Notes: generated by a model from the letters alone, not told the origin. 55,499 nt of DNA from an uncultured Oscillospiraceae bacterium (GCA_934546685.1 CAKTEB010000004.1:1-55499); one strand, 5' to 3'. Positions 7,939 to 16,366 are shown, counted from the stretch's first letter. Made by a program: numbers and translations.

Positions 7939-8667
7939 ATGGCAGAGATCAAACGCTTTAATTTCAACGACATCGCAGCAGAATTAGGTTATGTGGCAGA
8001 GCCCGGCGCGGGCGGTCCCGGCGGCAGACCCGCAGGCGGCCCTGGCGGTCCCGGCGGCAAGCCCGCAGGCGGCCCTCCCAACTTCAGCGATCCTGAGCTC
8101 ATCAAAAAGAACGCCCAGCGCTTTAAGGTCATGTGGCCCGACGAGCGGGCCATGCGGCTCCAGGATCGGTTCAATGACTATGTGGAGTCCGGCGAGCCCA
8201 TCGAGTTCGAGGGCCATTCCATCTGCTGGGCCATGATCGCCCTGATCCAGAAGCTCCGGAAGAACGAGGTGCTCATGTTCATGCCTCCCTTCGGCAAGAG
8301 CCTGGAGCTGAAGCCCATGCAGCGTGTGGCGGAGCCCAAGGACAACCCCATGATGAAGTTCGATATCACCGAGCAGGGCGACGACGTCCGCATCGTGGTG
8401 ACCCTGCTGGGCGGCGGCAACCCGGATCCCTTCCAGATGTCCCTGGGCGATGTGGAGATCAAGGAGATCGGCTCCGGCAAGAACATCGGGCTGGAGCTGG
8501 TGGGCGGTCACTTCCTGTTTATGTTCGATATGCCCATGACCTTCGGCGGCGACTGCAACACCATGTACTACAAGGAGGGCGGCGAGCAGTGGTACTGTGT
8601 AGCCTCCAACGATCCTGGCGTGAAGGTGGGCGATAAGCCCGAAAAGAGCCCCTTTGACGGCCAGTGA
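7939..8667 (+). CDS. Unknown protein X with Gly-Pro-rich N-terminal linker
   Basis: 242 residues; I do not recognise a family. The start is fixed by GAAGGAGG 8-9 bases before the ATG. Residues about 1-20 form a short helix-like head (MAEIKRFNFNDIAAELGYV), then about 25 residues of GGPGG repeats, then a compact domain of about 190 residues with ICWAMIALIQKLRKNEVLMF, FMPPFGKSLELKPMQ and an aromatic C-terminal part (TMYYKEGGEQWYCVASND). No signal peptide, no membrane helix. It is the first gene of the right operon and has no counterpart at the head of the left operon. Tight spacing (11 bases to the next ATG) indicates translational coupling with A2. It could be a scaffold or an accessory enzyme for the A2-B2-C2 set; that is inference only. 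Confidence 0.7.
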   Translation: MAEIKRFNFNDIAAELGYVAEPGAGGPGGRPAGGPGGPGGKPAGGPPNFSDPELIKKNAQRFKVMWPDERAMRLQDRFNDYVESGEPIEFEGHSICWAMIALIQKLRKNEVLMFMPPFGKSLELKPMQRVAEPKDNPMMKFDITEQGDDVRIVVTLLGGGNPDPFQMSLGDVEIKEIGSGKNIGLELVGGHFLFMFDMPMTFGGDCNTMYYKEGGEQWYCVASNDPGVKVGDKPEKSPFDGQ

Positions 8668-8678
8668 GGGACCGGACT

Positions 8679-9410
8679 ATGGATAAGACCGAATGGCTGG
8701 TGGAGCGCTGGGAGCACCTGCGGGCCATCAAGAATCTTATGGGCCGGATGTCCGCGGACTACACCCTGAAAAAAGAGGGGCAGATGTTTGAGAAGTACTG
8801 GTCCCGCCGTCAGGACGTGAGCCTGGCGGTGAACGAGGGCTGGTATCTGGGTGCGGAGCAGGTTCAGGGTTATTACAAAGCCCTGGACGACCAGATCCGG
8901 CAGCAGAGCCAGCTCATCGCCGGGATCTTCCCGGAGCAGCTGGCAGGCAAGACGGAGGAGGAGCTCCGGGGCGTTGGCACCATGGACTATAAGCCCGTGG
9001 ACACCCCCGTGGTGGAGATCGCCCGGGACGGCCAGACCGCCAAGGGCATCTGGTGCCTCCGGGGCAGCCACAGTAAGATCCTGCCTGAGGGCCCTGTGGC
9101 CTATTGGGAGTGGGGCTGGTTTGCGGCGGACTTTATTCTGGAGGACGGGGTATTTAAGATCTGGCATCTCCAGTATCTCCAGGAGGTCTGCACCCCCAGC
9201 GGCCATGCCTGGGACAAGGCGGATACCGGCTATCCGGCGCTGCCTGAGTTTGCGGCGGCTGCGGACCTTAGATTCCCAGAGCCGGAGCGCAAAGAGACCG
9301 TGCGCCAGCGCTACGGTGCATCCCGGCCCTTTACGAGATCGCCCCGGGTGCCGGAGCCCTATGACACCTTTGCGGAGACCTTTACCTACGGAAGAGAGGA
9401 GGCCGTGTGA
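8679..9410 (+). CDS. NTF2/SnoaL-like protein, triad member A2
   Basis: 243 residues. The ATG at 8679 is preferred over the in-frame GTG at 8664, because a GAGGG site lies 8 bases before it and overlaps the stop of gene X. The SnoaL_4 pattern is clear: helix HLRAIKNLMGRMSADYTL, WYLGAEQVQGYYKAL, central strand DTPVVEIARDGQTAKGIW, then ADFILEDGVFKIWHLQYL. The tail RVPEPYDTFAETFTYG matches A1. The stop overlaps the next start (ATGA). Compared with A1 the chain is the same length within one residue and the motifs are in the same order. Predicted soluble. Role within the triad unknown. Confidence 0.78.
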   Translation: MDKTEWLVERWEHLRAIKNLMGRMSADYTLKKEGQMFEKYWSRRQDVSLAVNEGWYLGAEQVQGYYKALDDQIRQQSQLIAGIFPEQLAGKTEEELRGVGTMDYKPVDTPVVEIARDGQTAKGIWCLRGSHSKILPEGPVAYWEWGWFAADFILEDGVFKIWHLQYLQEVCTPSGHAWDKADTGYPALPEFAAAADLRFPEPERKETVRQRYGASRPFTRSPRVPEPYDTFAETFTYGREEAV

Positions 9411-10093
9411 TGGAATACACCAATGCAGAGTTGGCCGTCCGTCTGTGGGATAAGGAAGAAATTCGCCACATAATGAATCGTCTGTGCTATGATATCAGCA
9501 ACGGCGACTATCGGGCCTGCCTCAATGATCTCTGGGTACAGGAGCACCGGCGCACTGCGTCTCTGGGCTACAACAACGGCTTCTATGTGGGCATGGACGA
9601 TATCGTCCGCCACTGGGTGCTGGAGCAGCCGGATGAGCAGCCCCGGGGCAGCGCCCGGATGGAGACTCTGACCACCCCGCTGATCAAGCTACATGGGGAC
9701 GGAAAGACCGGCCAGTATCAGGGCTATATGCCCGGCTTCCAGTCGAGAACCCGGGAGGACGGGACCCTTGAGACTTATCTGACCCTGAATATGTGTTTTG
9801 CGGATCTCATCAAGGAGGGGGACCAGTGGAAGATCTGGCACCTGATCCTGATGCATGACCACACCATAGAGACCGGAAAGGCCTATGGCAAGGTGCCTAC
9901 CTTTGGCTGGAAGGATCCTCTGGAGGCGGAATTCGGCAAGCCCACGGTGGAGCGGGAGCTTCACAATGCCAGTTACGGCTGGGAGCTTCTGTACGACGAT
10001 ATGCCCAGAGAGCTTCCGTATTATCAGGAGAAATACAGCTATGGCCCGGAGGGGGACTTCGGAAAGAAGTACTTCCAGCGGGACATTCGCTGA
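9410..10093 (+). CDS. NTF2/SnoaL-like protein, triad member B2
   Basis: 227 residues, started at the ATG that overlaps the A2 stop and has AGGAGG 7 bases upstream. The fold signature runs EIRHIMNRLCYDISNGDYRA, GYNNGFYVGMDDIVRHWVL, then TTPLIKLHGDGKTGQYQGY and CFADLIKEGDQWKIWHLILM. The C-terminal extension EAEFGKPTVERELHNASYG is shared with B1. The central strand carries HGDGKTGQ where A2 has ARDGQTAK, so any ligand contacts differ between the members. Predicted cytoplasmic, cotranscribed with A2 and C2. Confidence 0.77.
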   Translation: MEYTNAELAVRLWDKEEIRHIMNRLCYDISNGDYRACLNDLWVQEHRRTASLGYNNGFYVGMDDIVRHWVLEQPDEQPRGSARMETLTTPLIKLHGDGKTGQYQGYMPGFQSRTREDGTLETYLTLNMCFADLIKEGDQWKIWHLILMHDHTIETGKAYGKVPTFGWKDPLEAEFGKPTVERELHNASYGWELLYDDMPRELPYYQEKYSYGPEGDFGKKYFQRDIR

Positions 10094-10108
10094 GAGGAGG
10101 GAATGCGC

Positions 10109-10969
10109 ATGCAGAATTTGACCATTGAACAGCGGCTTCACAATGCCCTGGGCAGTCAGCGGGTGGAGGAATACAAGGCCCGGCATGCCTACCTCCACGC
10201 CATTATGTACTCCAAGCAGGAGTGGGACGTGTTCTGGCACAAATCCCCCAACACTACCTGGGCCCATCAGTTTGGCCGCATGGTGGGCTGGGAGGAGGTC
10301 TACTACAACAGCGTGGTCCATACGGACGCCAATATGCTGGGCCTGGCCATCAAGAAGATGCAGGCCATGGAGGAGCTCTGGGGCCACGATTTCCTGTCCA
10401 CCGCAAAATCCGGCTGCCATGCCCTAGCCTCTGATGTTATCGAGGTTGCGGCGGACGGCAAGTCCGCTCGGGCCTTCTACCTGACCCCGGGCACCATGAC
10501 CGGAAGCATGGGCATGGGCCCACTGCAGGGGGACGGCCCCAGCTGTCGGGGCGGCGGCTGGCTCTGGGAGCGATATGGTTCGGAATTCGTCTTTGTGGAT
10601 GGCGATTGGAAGTGGTTCCATGAGCAGGTCTGCCCGGATGTGGCGGGCCAGTACGACATTGGAAACTGGGCCCATGACCGGTATGTGGACTACCGCAGCG
10701 GCAAGCTGAAGATCGGCGACCTGGGCGGCTATCCGGATCGGCTGACGGAGCCCGGCACCCTCCACTATGACTATTCTATTATCCAGACCGTTCAGGACAC
10801 GGTGCCCCCGCCGCTGCCCTATGAGACCCTGGACGATGAGAATACCTACTCTCCTGGCCGGACGGATCCCACCGGAAGAATCACGGTGAAGACCGCCGGA
10901 TCCCAGAAGATGACCTACGACCAGAGCGACAACTACTTTGACCACGCGCTGGACGAGCTTCCAGACTAA
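10109..10969 (+). CDS. NTF2/SnoaL-like protein, triad member C2
   Basis: 286 residues, exactly the length of C1. Two in-frame ATGs occur, at 10103 and 10109; the second is chosen because the first sits almost on top of the AGGAGGG site. Shared with C1: an early His-rich helix (HAYLHAIMYSKQEWDVFW against HAWHAILHASGHTSEEI), the strand ASDVIEVAADGKSARAFY, the WLWERYGSEFVFVDGDWKWF region, and a late PPLPYETLDDE segment. C2 lacks the Gly/Pro linker of C1. It ends the triad and is followed, after a palindromic element, by an intact lipoprotein SBP, matching the left arm's order. Confidence 0.76.
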   Translation: MQNLTIEQRLHNALGSQRVEEYKARHAYLHAIMYSKQEWDVFWHKSPNTTWAHQFGRMVGWEEVYYNSVVHTDANMLGLAIKKMQAMEELWGHDFLSTAKSGCHALASDVIEVAADGKSARAFYLTPGTMTGSMGMGPLQGDGPSCRGGGWLWERYGSEFVFVDGDWKWFHEQVCPDVAGQYDIGNWAHDRYVDYRSGKLKIGDLGGYPDRLTEPGTLHYDYSIIQTVQDTVPPPLPYETLDDENTYSPGRTDPTGRITVKTAGSQKMTYDQSDNYFDHALDELPD

Positions 10970-10975
10970 GGCGAC

Positions 10976-11131
10976 ACTGCGCAAATACGTTATCGGATTC
11001 TGGCAGATCTTTTCCGCTCAAAATGCGTTCGTAAAACCTTGAAATACACAGAGTATGTCTGCGGTTTTACACCATTTTCTGACGAAAAATCTCTCGCCGG
11101 ACCCTCTTGCCGATTTGTGAGGTATTGCCCT
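10976..11131. repeat. Long imperfect palindromic (MITE-like) element
   Basis: The gap between C2 and the SBP gene folds on itself over about 155 bases. The inner arms GTAAAACC / GGTTTTAC and AAAATG / CATTTT are perfect. Further out, AGATCTTTTC pairs imperfectly with GAAAAATCT, TCGG with CCGA, and the outer ends GCGCAAATAC / GTATTGCCC resemble terminal inverted repeats. No coding potential is visible. It could be a small non-autonomous mobile element or an extended intercistronic RNA hairpin. No second copy was found in this window. Confidence 0.5.
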
Positions 11132-11176
11132 AAATCGGCTGCGACCAAAGCCAAAATCACTATGAAGGAGCGTACA

Positions 11177-12916
11177 ATGATGAAAAAGAAACTTGTTTGC
11201 CTGCTGATGGCCTGCGCCATGGTGCTGGGCCTGCTGACTGGCTGCGGCGGCGGAGCGGCGTCTGCCGGCTCCGGCACGGAAAAGACCGATTCCGCCGTCC
11301 AGAGCGCGGCAGCTCCGGAGGAGACTGCGGCGGCCCCGGCGGAGGCTGCTGAGCCTGCGGGCTCTGCGGACGAAGAGGCATCCATTGCGGAGGAGCCTGT
11401 GTCTCTGCCCTATGAGCCGCTGGAGGAGCACACCGAGGTCTCCCTGCTGTTCCAGTTCCCCGCTTTCTTCCAGGGGTTCTTCCCTGAGGGCTGGGGCTCT
11501 TCCGACTGGTGGACTGCCTTCGGTGAGGCCACCAACACCACCTGGACCCTCCAGGAGGTCTCCAACCTGGCTTGGCAGGAGAATGTAAACCTGCTGTGCG
11601 CCTCCGGCGATCTCCCCGATACCGTCTGCAACCTGGGCTCCGTCTACAAGGGCGGCATCTCCGCGGCGCTGCGGGATGAGCAGGTGGTGGATCTCTCCGG
11701 CATCATCCAGGAGGCTGCGCCCCACTATTACAATGAGATCACCAAGGACGACTATACCCTGAAGACTGCCCTCACCGATGACGGCGAGATGGGCGTCATG
11801 TATCCCATGCTGGTAAAGCCCTTCCCCATCACCTCCGGCCTGTGGATCCGTCAGGACTGGCTGGATGAGCTGAACATGGACATCCCCACCACCCCCGACG
11901 AGCTCTATGACACCCTGAAGGCGTTCTCCAGCACCTTCGGCGCCAGCAACGGCTTCTTCCAGCAGATCCGCGCCAACACCAACCTGGCAGCGGTGGAGGC
12001 CGAGGGCATCTGGAATGCCTATGGCCGCGCCAACTTCTACCTGGACGAGGACGGCGTGATCCAGTACGGCCCCATGCAGGACTACTTCTATGACTACATC
12101 GGCTTCCTTCAGAAGCTGGCTCAGGAAGGTCTGTTCCTGACCTCCGAGGTCACCGACCAGAAGCCCTCCGAGATGTTTGCCTCCGGCTCCATCGGCCTGG
12201 AGGGCGACTCCCCCGACAATGTCAACGCCTATCTGTCCCTCCTGAGCGCTGAGGAGCAGGAGCGCTGCAAGCTGGTTCCCATGGCGGCTCTGGGCGAGCC
12301 CACGGAGTATGCGCCCAATTCCTCCTACATCAGCTCTGACGCGGGCGGCATGATCAGCATCTCCAACAACTGCGCCGATCCCTCCGCAGTCCTGCGGGCG
12401 CTCGACTACCTCTTCACCGACGAGGGCTTCATCCTGTCCTCCTTCGGCATTGAGAACGAGGGCTTTACCTACAACGATCAGGGCGAGCCTGAGCTCACCG
12501 AACTGGTACTCAGCAACCCCAACGGCGTTCCTGCCAGAGCGGCAATGAGCTACTACCTGAACCCCGGCATCCCCGGTCTCATCGACTATGCCCGGAGCCA
12601 GGTGGTTTGGGACGACGTACAGAAGTCCGCGATCCCGACCTGGGAGTCCGCCTACACCGGCGATTCCATGACCGTCTCCATCGACGCTCTGACCCTGACC
12701 CAGGAGGAGCAGGACGAGATCTCCGTGGATCTGTCTGATATGGTCACCTACGCCTCCGAGTGGATCAGCGGCGTGATCTTCAACGGCAATCCTCTGACCG
12801 ACGAGGCCATTGCAGAGTTCCAGGACACCATGCGCGGCACCATGCACATTGACCGGATCCTGGAGGTCTACAACGACGCTTACCAGAGATTCCAGGATCG
12901 TACCCTGGCCGCATAA
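11177..12916 (+). CDS. Lipoprotein extracellular solute-binding protein (right triad locus)
   Basis: 579 residues, started at the ATG 6 bases after AAGGAG (a second ATG follows directly). Signal peptide with lipobox LLTGC, so lipid-anchored on the outer face of the membrane; then about 60 residues of Ala/Glu/Ser/Pro linker. The rest is a family-1 SBP of the LplA/YtcQ kind: NLLCASGDLPDTV near residue 140, WIRQDWLDELNMDIPTTPDEL near 225, DYLFTDEGFILSSFGIENEG near 410 and a helical C-terminus. Such SBPs normally feed sugar or oligosaccharide ABC permeases, but no permease gene is present within the window. The gene ends the right A-B-C operon, separated by a palindromic element that may change its expression level. 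Confidence 0.85.
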   Translation: MMKKKLVCLLMACAMVLGLLTGCGGGAASAGSGTEKTDSAVQSAAAPEETAAAPAEAAEPAGSADEEASIAEEPVSLPYEPLEEHTEVSLLFQFPAFFQGFFPEGWGSSDWWTAFGEATNTTWTLQEVSNLAWQENVNLLCASGDLPDTVCNLGSVYKGGISAALRDEQVVDLSGIIQEAAPHYYNEITKDDYTLKTALTDDGEMGVMYPMLVKPFPITSGLWIRQDWLDELNMDIPTTPDELYDTLKAFSSTFGASNGFFQQIRANTNLAAVEAEGIWNAYGRANFYLDEDGVIQYGPMQDYFYDYIGFLQKLAQEGLFLTSEVTDQKPSEMFASGSIGLEGDSPDNVNAYLSLLSAEEQERCKLVPMAALGEPTEYAPNSSYISSDAGGMISISNNCADPSAVLRALDYLFTDEGFILSSFGIENEGFTYNDQGEPELTELVLSNPNGVPARAAMSYYLNPGIPGLIDYARSQVVWDDVQKSAIPTWESAYTGDSMTVSIDALTLTQEEQDEISVDLSDMVTYASEWISGVIFNGNPLTDEAIAEFQDTMRGTMHIDRILEVYNDAYQRFQDRTLAA

Positions 12917-12932
12917 CACAAAAGCAAAATAG

Positions 12933-12972
12933 ACAGGGTCGTCACACGATTTTCGTGCGGCGGCCCTGTTTT
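12933..12972 (+). terminator. Rho-independent terminator after the SBP gene
   Basis: A 17-bp stem with three G-T pairs (ACAGGGTCGTCACACGA and its partner), a 3-base loop and a following TTTT, 17 bases after the stop codon. Confidence 0.85.
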
Positions 12973-13140
12973 GCAGGTTCTCCATCAAGATCGGCGTTTC
13001 TGCCATAAAACCACTGGCCTCACTCTTGCAATCTGCAAAATTTGCAGCATAATAAGCGCTCGCACTGCGCTTTTGCGTGTTAGCTCAGAAATGAAATGCG
13101 CCGCAAAAGAGGAAAATTGAAAAGAGAGAAGAGACATTAC

Positions 13141-13245
13141 ATGAATCAAATTGTCAAAGCAGCCAAAAGCGCTGCGGCCATCTACAACGGCATTGACCTG
13201 ATCGTCCGCGTCGCCATTGGCTTGGTTCTGGGCGCGCTGCGGTAC
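13141..13245 (+). pseudogene. Remnant of a sodium:dicarboxylate/amino-acid symporter N-terminus
   Basis: About 35 codons begin MNQIVKAAKSAAAIYNGI and continue DLIVRVAIGLVLGAL, which resembles the first transmembrane helix of dicarboxylate/amino acid:cation symporters (SstT/GltP type). After the GAL codons the frame runs into the hairpin and then antisense into the phosphoketolase gene, with no further symporter sequence. The rest (about 370 residues) is gone. The match rests on one helix only, so the family name is tentative. Confidence 0.35.
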
Positions 13246-13261
13246 ATTCACCGCAGCGCGC
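13232..13261. terminator. Hairpin downstream of the phosphoketolase gene
   Basis: A perfect 12-bp stem (GCGCGCTGCGGT) with a 6-base loop, 32 bases beyond the xfp stop. No clear T-run follows it on the minus strand, so its efficiency as a terminator is uncertain. Confidence 0.55.
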
Positions 13262-13293
13262 TCCTTTATGATATTGTCTTGGCGGGGGCTGGC

Positions 13294-15660
13294 TTATCCC
13301 TGGGTCCACTTCCAGTCCCGAACCTCTGGCAGATCCACGCCGAACTCCCGGATATACTGCTTGTGCTCGATGAGCTTATCCCGCATGAGCTGGATCAGGA
13401 ACGCCCCGCGGTTCCCCAGCTGGGGCAGCCGGTTGATGACATCCATGACCAGGTGGAACCGGTCAATGTCGTTCTGCACCCGCATATCGAAGGGCGTGGT
13501 GATGGTGCCCTCCTCCTTGTAGCCCCGGACATGGAGCTGGCGGTTGGCGCGCCGGTAGGTGAGCTCATGGATCAGCGTGGGATAGCCGTGGAAGGCGAAG
13601 ATGATGGGCTTATCCTTGGTGAACAGCGCGTCATAGTCGGTGTCGCTGAGGCCGTGGGGATGCTCACTGGCGGGCTGGAGCTTCATTAGATCCACCACGT
13701 TGATGACCCGTACCTTGATCTCCGGCATATACTCCCGGAGGATGGTCACAGCGGCCAGGGTTTCCAGGGTGGGGGTGTCGCCGCAGCAGGCCATGACCAC
13801 GTCGGGCTCCTGGCCCGCGTCGTTGCTGGCCCACTGCCAGATGCCGATGCCCTGGGTGCAGTGCCGGATGGCCTGCTCCATGGTCAGCCACTGGGGCCGG
13901 GGATGCTTGCTGGTGACCAGAACGTTGACATAATTCCGGCTTCGGATGCAGTGGTCAAAGCAGCTCAGCAGGCAGTTGGCATCCGGGGGCAGATACAGCC
14001 GAACCACGTCCGCCTTCTTATTGGCCACATGGTCCAGAAAGCCGGGATCCTGATGGGTAAAGCCGTTGTGATCCTGCTGCCAGACGTTACTGGAGAGCAC
14101 ATAATTGAGAGAGGCGATATCCTGCCGCCAGGGCAGCTGGGCGCAGACCTTCAGCCATTTGGCGTGCTGGGCGAACATGGAGTCCACGATGCGGATAAAG
14201 GCCTCATAGCTGTTGAAGAAGCCGTGGCGGCCGGTCAGCAAATAGCCCTCCAGCCAGCCCTGGCACATATGCTCGGAGAGCATGCCGTCCATGACCCGGC
14301 CGTCGGCGGCGAGAAACTCGTCCTGGGGGATCCGGTCTGCCTGCCACTGGCGGTTTTCCGCCTCAAAGACATGGCCCAGCCGGTTGGACATGGTCTCGTC
14401 GGGGCCAAAGATGCGGAAATTCTTCTCCTCCTGGTTCAGTCGGAAGATATCCCGTACATAGCCGCCCAGCTCGATCATATCCTGGGCCTCCACCGCGCCG
14501 GGAGCGGGAACCTCTACGGCATATTTGCGGAAGTCCGGCAGACGCAGACTCTTTAACAGCAATCCGCCGTTGGCATGGGGATTGGCGCCCATGCGGCGGG
14601 TGCCCTCCGGGGCCAGGGACTGGAGCTCCGGAATCAGCCGTCCGTTTTCATCGAACAGCTCCTCGGGGCGGTAGCTTCTGAGCCACGCTTCCAGAATGGC
14701 CAGGTGCTCCGGCTTCTCCATGGATACCGGCACCTGGTGGGCGTGGAAGCTGCCCTCGATCTGCACGCCGTCCACCTCCTTGGGGCCGGTCCAGCCCTTG
14801 GGGGAGCGGAAGACGATCATGGGCCAGCGGGGGCGCTGGGTCTCGCCATCTTCCCGGGCTGCCTTCTGGATGGCGCGGATCTCCTCGATGACCGTGTCCA
14901 GGGTGGCGGCCATTTTCTCGTGCATCTCCATGGGATCGGAGCCCTCCACGAAATAGGGCTTCCAGCCGCAGCCCTCGAAGAAGCTCTGAACCTCCTCATG
15001 GGAGATCCGGGAGAACACCGTGGGGTTGCTGATCTTAAAGCCGTTGAGATGGAGGATGGGCAGCACCGCGCCGTCGCCCACGGTATTTAAGAACTTATTG
15101 CTGTGCCAGGCGGTGGCCAGAGGCCCGGTCTCGGCCTCGCCGTCGCCTACCACGCAGGCCGCGATCAGGTCAGGATTGTCGAACACCGCACCAAAGGCAT
15201 GGGCCAGGGAATAGCCCAGCTCGCCGCCCTCGTTGATGGAGCCCGGAGTCTCCGGGGCCACATGGCTGGCAATGCCGCCGGGGAACGAGAACTGCTTAAA
15301 CAGCCGCTGCATGCCCTCCACATCCCGGCTCACGTCGGGATAGATCTCACTGTAGGTGCCCTCCAGATAGGTCTGGGCCACCATGGCGTTGCCGCCGTGG
15401 CCGGGGCCGGAGAGGTAGATCATGTCCAGGTCGTATTTCTTGATGACCCGGTTTAAGTGGGTATAGATGAAGTTCTGGCCGGGAACGGTGCCCCAGTGGC
15501 CCACGATCTTCCGCTTGATATGCTCCGGCTTCAGGGGCTCCCGCAGCAGGGGATTATCCAGCAGGTAAAGCTGACCGGCGGCCAGATAGTTGGAGGCCCG
15601 CCACCAGGCATCGATATGGTTCAGTTCTTTTTCATTCAGTACACGGTTCTGGGTACTCAT
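13294..15660 (-). CDS. xfp: Xylulose-5-phosphate/fructose-6-phosphate phosphoketolase
   Basis: 788 residues, the normal length for the family. The start ATG at 15660 is 8 bases after AAGGAGG; an in-frame ATG further upstream lacks a site. The thiamine-diphosphate enzyme cleaves xylulose 5-phosphate or fructose 6-phosphate with phosphate to acetyl phosphate plus glyceraldehyde 3-phosphate or erythrose 4-phosphate, in the cytoplasm. Diagnostic sequences: YLSGPGHGGNAMVAQTYLEG near residue 70-90, the ThDP motif GDGEAETGPLATAWHSNKF near 170-190, ISNPTVFSRISHEE near 215, FGPDETMSNRL near 415 and a C-terminal HGYPTLIHELTYRR. Single gene with its own promoter and hairpin; no neighbouring acetate kinase or pentose genes. 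Confidence 0.97.
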   Translation of the reverse strand: MSTQNRVLNEKELNHIDAWWRASNYLAAGQLYLLDNPLLREPLKPEHIKRKIVGHWGTVPGQNFIYTHLNRVIKKYDLDMIYLSGPGHGGNAMVAQTYLEGTYSEIYPDVSRDVEGMQRLFKQFSFPGGIASHVAPETPGSINEGGELGYSLAHAFGAVFDNPDLIAACVVGDGEAETGPLATAWHSNKFLNTVGDGAVLPILHLNGFKISNPTVFSRISHEEVQSFFEGCGWKPYFVEGSDPMEMHEKMAATLDTVIEEIRAIQKAAREDGETQRPRWPMIVFRSPKGWTGPKEVDGVQIEGSFHAHQVPVSMEKPEHLAILEAWLRSYRPEELFDENGRLIPELQSLAPEGTRRMGANPHANGGLLLKSLRLPDFRKYAVEVPAPGAVEAQDMIELGGYVRDIFRLNQEEKNFRIFGPDETMSNRLGHVFEAENRQWQADRIPQDEFLAADGRVMDGMLSEHMCQGWLEGYLLTGRHGFFNSYEAFIRIVDSMFAQHAKWLKVCAQLPWRQDIASLNYVLSSNVWQQDHNGFTHQDPGFLDHVANKKADVVRLYLPPDANCLLSCFDHCIRSRNYVNVLVTSKHPRPQWLTMEQAIRHCTQGIGIWQWASNDAGQEPDVVMACCGDTPTLETLAAVTILREYMPEIKVRVINVVDLMKLQPASEHPHGLSDTDYDALFTKDKPIIFAFHGYPTLIHELTYRRANRQLHVRGYKEEGTITTPFDMRVQNDIDRFHLVMDVINRLPQLGNRGAFLIQLMRDKLIEHKQYIREFGVDLPEVRDWKWTQG

Positions 15661-15720
15661 AGCTGTCCTCCTTACTGCACGTAACGTATGAGACGTATGT
15701 AACAAGTTGACTCTATCTTC

Positions 15721-15748
15721 ATTATACACGATCTACGAAAAAAAGCAA
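15721..15748 (-). promoter_or_regulatory. xfp promoter
   Basis: On the minus strand TTGCTT and a perfect TATAAT are separated by 16 bases; the T-rich spacer is followed by a leader of about 55 bases that carries two copies of an ACGTATG-like word (CATACGT on the sense strand). Confidence 0.65.
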
Positions 15749-15879
15749 GCCTTTTCGGAGTTTTTTTGTGTAAGTTTGCGCCCATTCCCGCTGTGCCATT
15801 CCAAAAGGCTGCGTTTGAACTGCCAGTTCCATGACAGAGATCAAAGGCGGCGGTATAATGATCGGGAAGATGGGACGGA

Positions 15880-16203
15880 TCATGCGGCGGCGCGGGAGCC
15901 GCGATTTGTCCGAAAAATAGAAATCGAGCAGCAGGGCTCAATCTGCTGCTCGCGCGTATGCAGTTTAGAAGGTTTGGCCACCAGGATCTGCTCCATGGGT
16001 ACTTGAAAGAGAACGCTCAGGGCAAAGAGATTGTCCAGGGAGGGAAGGGACTGGCCCTTCTGCCACTTGTAGATGGCCCGGGGCTCTTCAAAGCCGAAGT
16101 AGCCTTGCAGATCCCGAACGGTCAGGCTGCGCTCCAGGCGCAGACGGCGAATGTTGGCCCCGGTGGCGATCATGTCGATCACGGGGTAGGTCTTTGCGGT
16201 CAT
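15880..16203 (-). CDS. Small XRE-family helix-turn-helix protein
   Basis: 107 residues. Residues 14-70 form a Cro/C1-type domain: GANIRRLRLERSLTVRDLQG, then YFGFEEPRAIYKWQKGQSLP and SLDNLFALSVLFQVPMEQIL, with the usual five-helix spacing. The C-terminal 30 residues carry two cysteines and no recognisable sensor. The start is an ATG 7 bases after AAGGAGGAG. It stands alone on the minus strand upstream of xfp. Target unknown. Confidence 0.8.
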   Translation of the reverse strand: MTAKTYPVIDMIATGANIRRLRLERSLTVRDLQGYFGFEEPRAIYKWQKGQSLPSLDNLFALSVLFQVPMEQILVAKPSKLHTREQQIEPCCSISIFRTNRGSRAAA

Positions 16204-16366
16204 GGGAAGCTCCTCCTTTGTTTATGGGCAATATCGGACGAATGCTGTGCCGGCTTGTTACAGCGAACGGATTCGGTATTGCACATTTTTAATATTATAT
16301 AATAGCATAATCTATGAGAAAATGCAATGCCAATGTGAGGATAAGGGAGAGAAAGGGTGAAACAGC

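Noticed and set aside
8000..8080. GGC/CCC-rich repeats in gene X as a CRISPR-like or tandem DNA repeat
   Set aside because: They encode an in-frame Gly-Pro linker and are not regular at DNA level.
3263..10969. Calling the triad a bile-acid dehydratase (BaiE) system
   Set aside because: The central strand resembles BaiE-type SnoaL proteins, but the chains are 60-120 residues longer, the active-site set cannot be confirmed, and no other bai genes are present.
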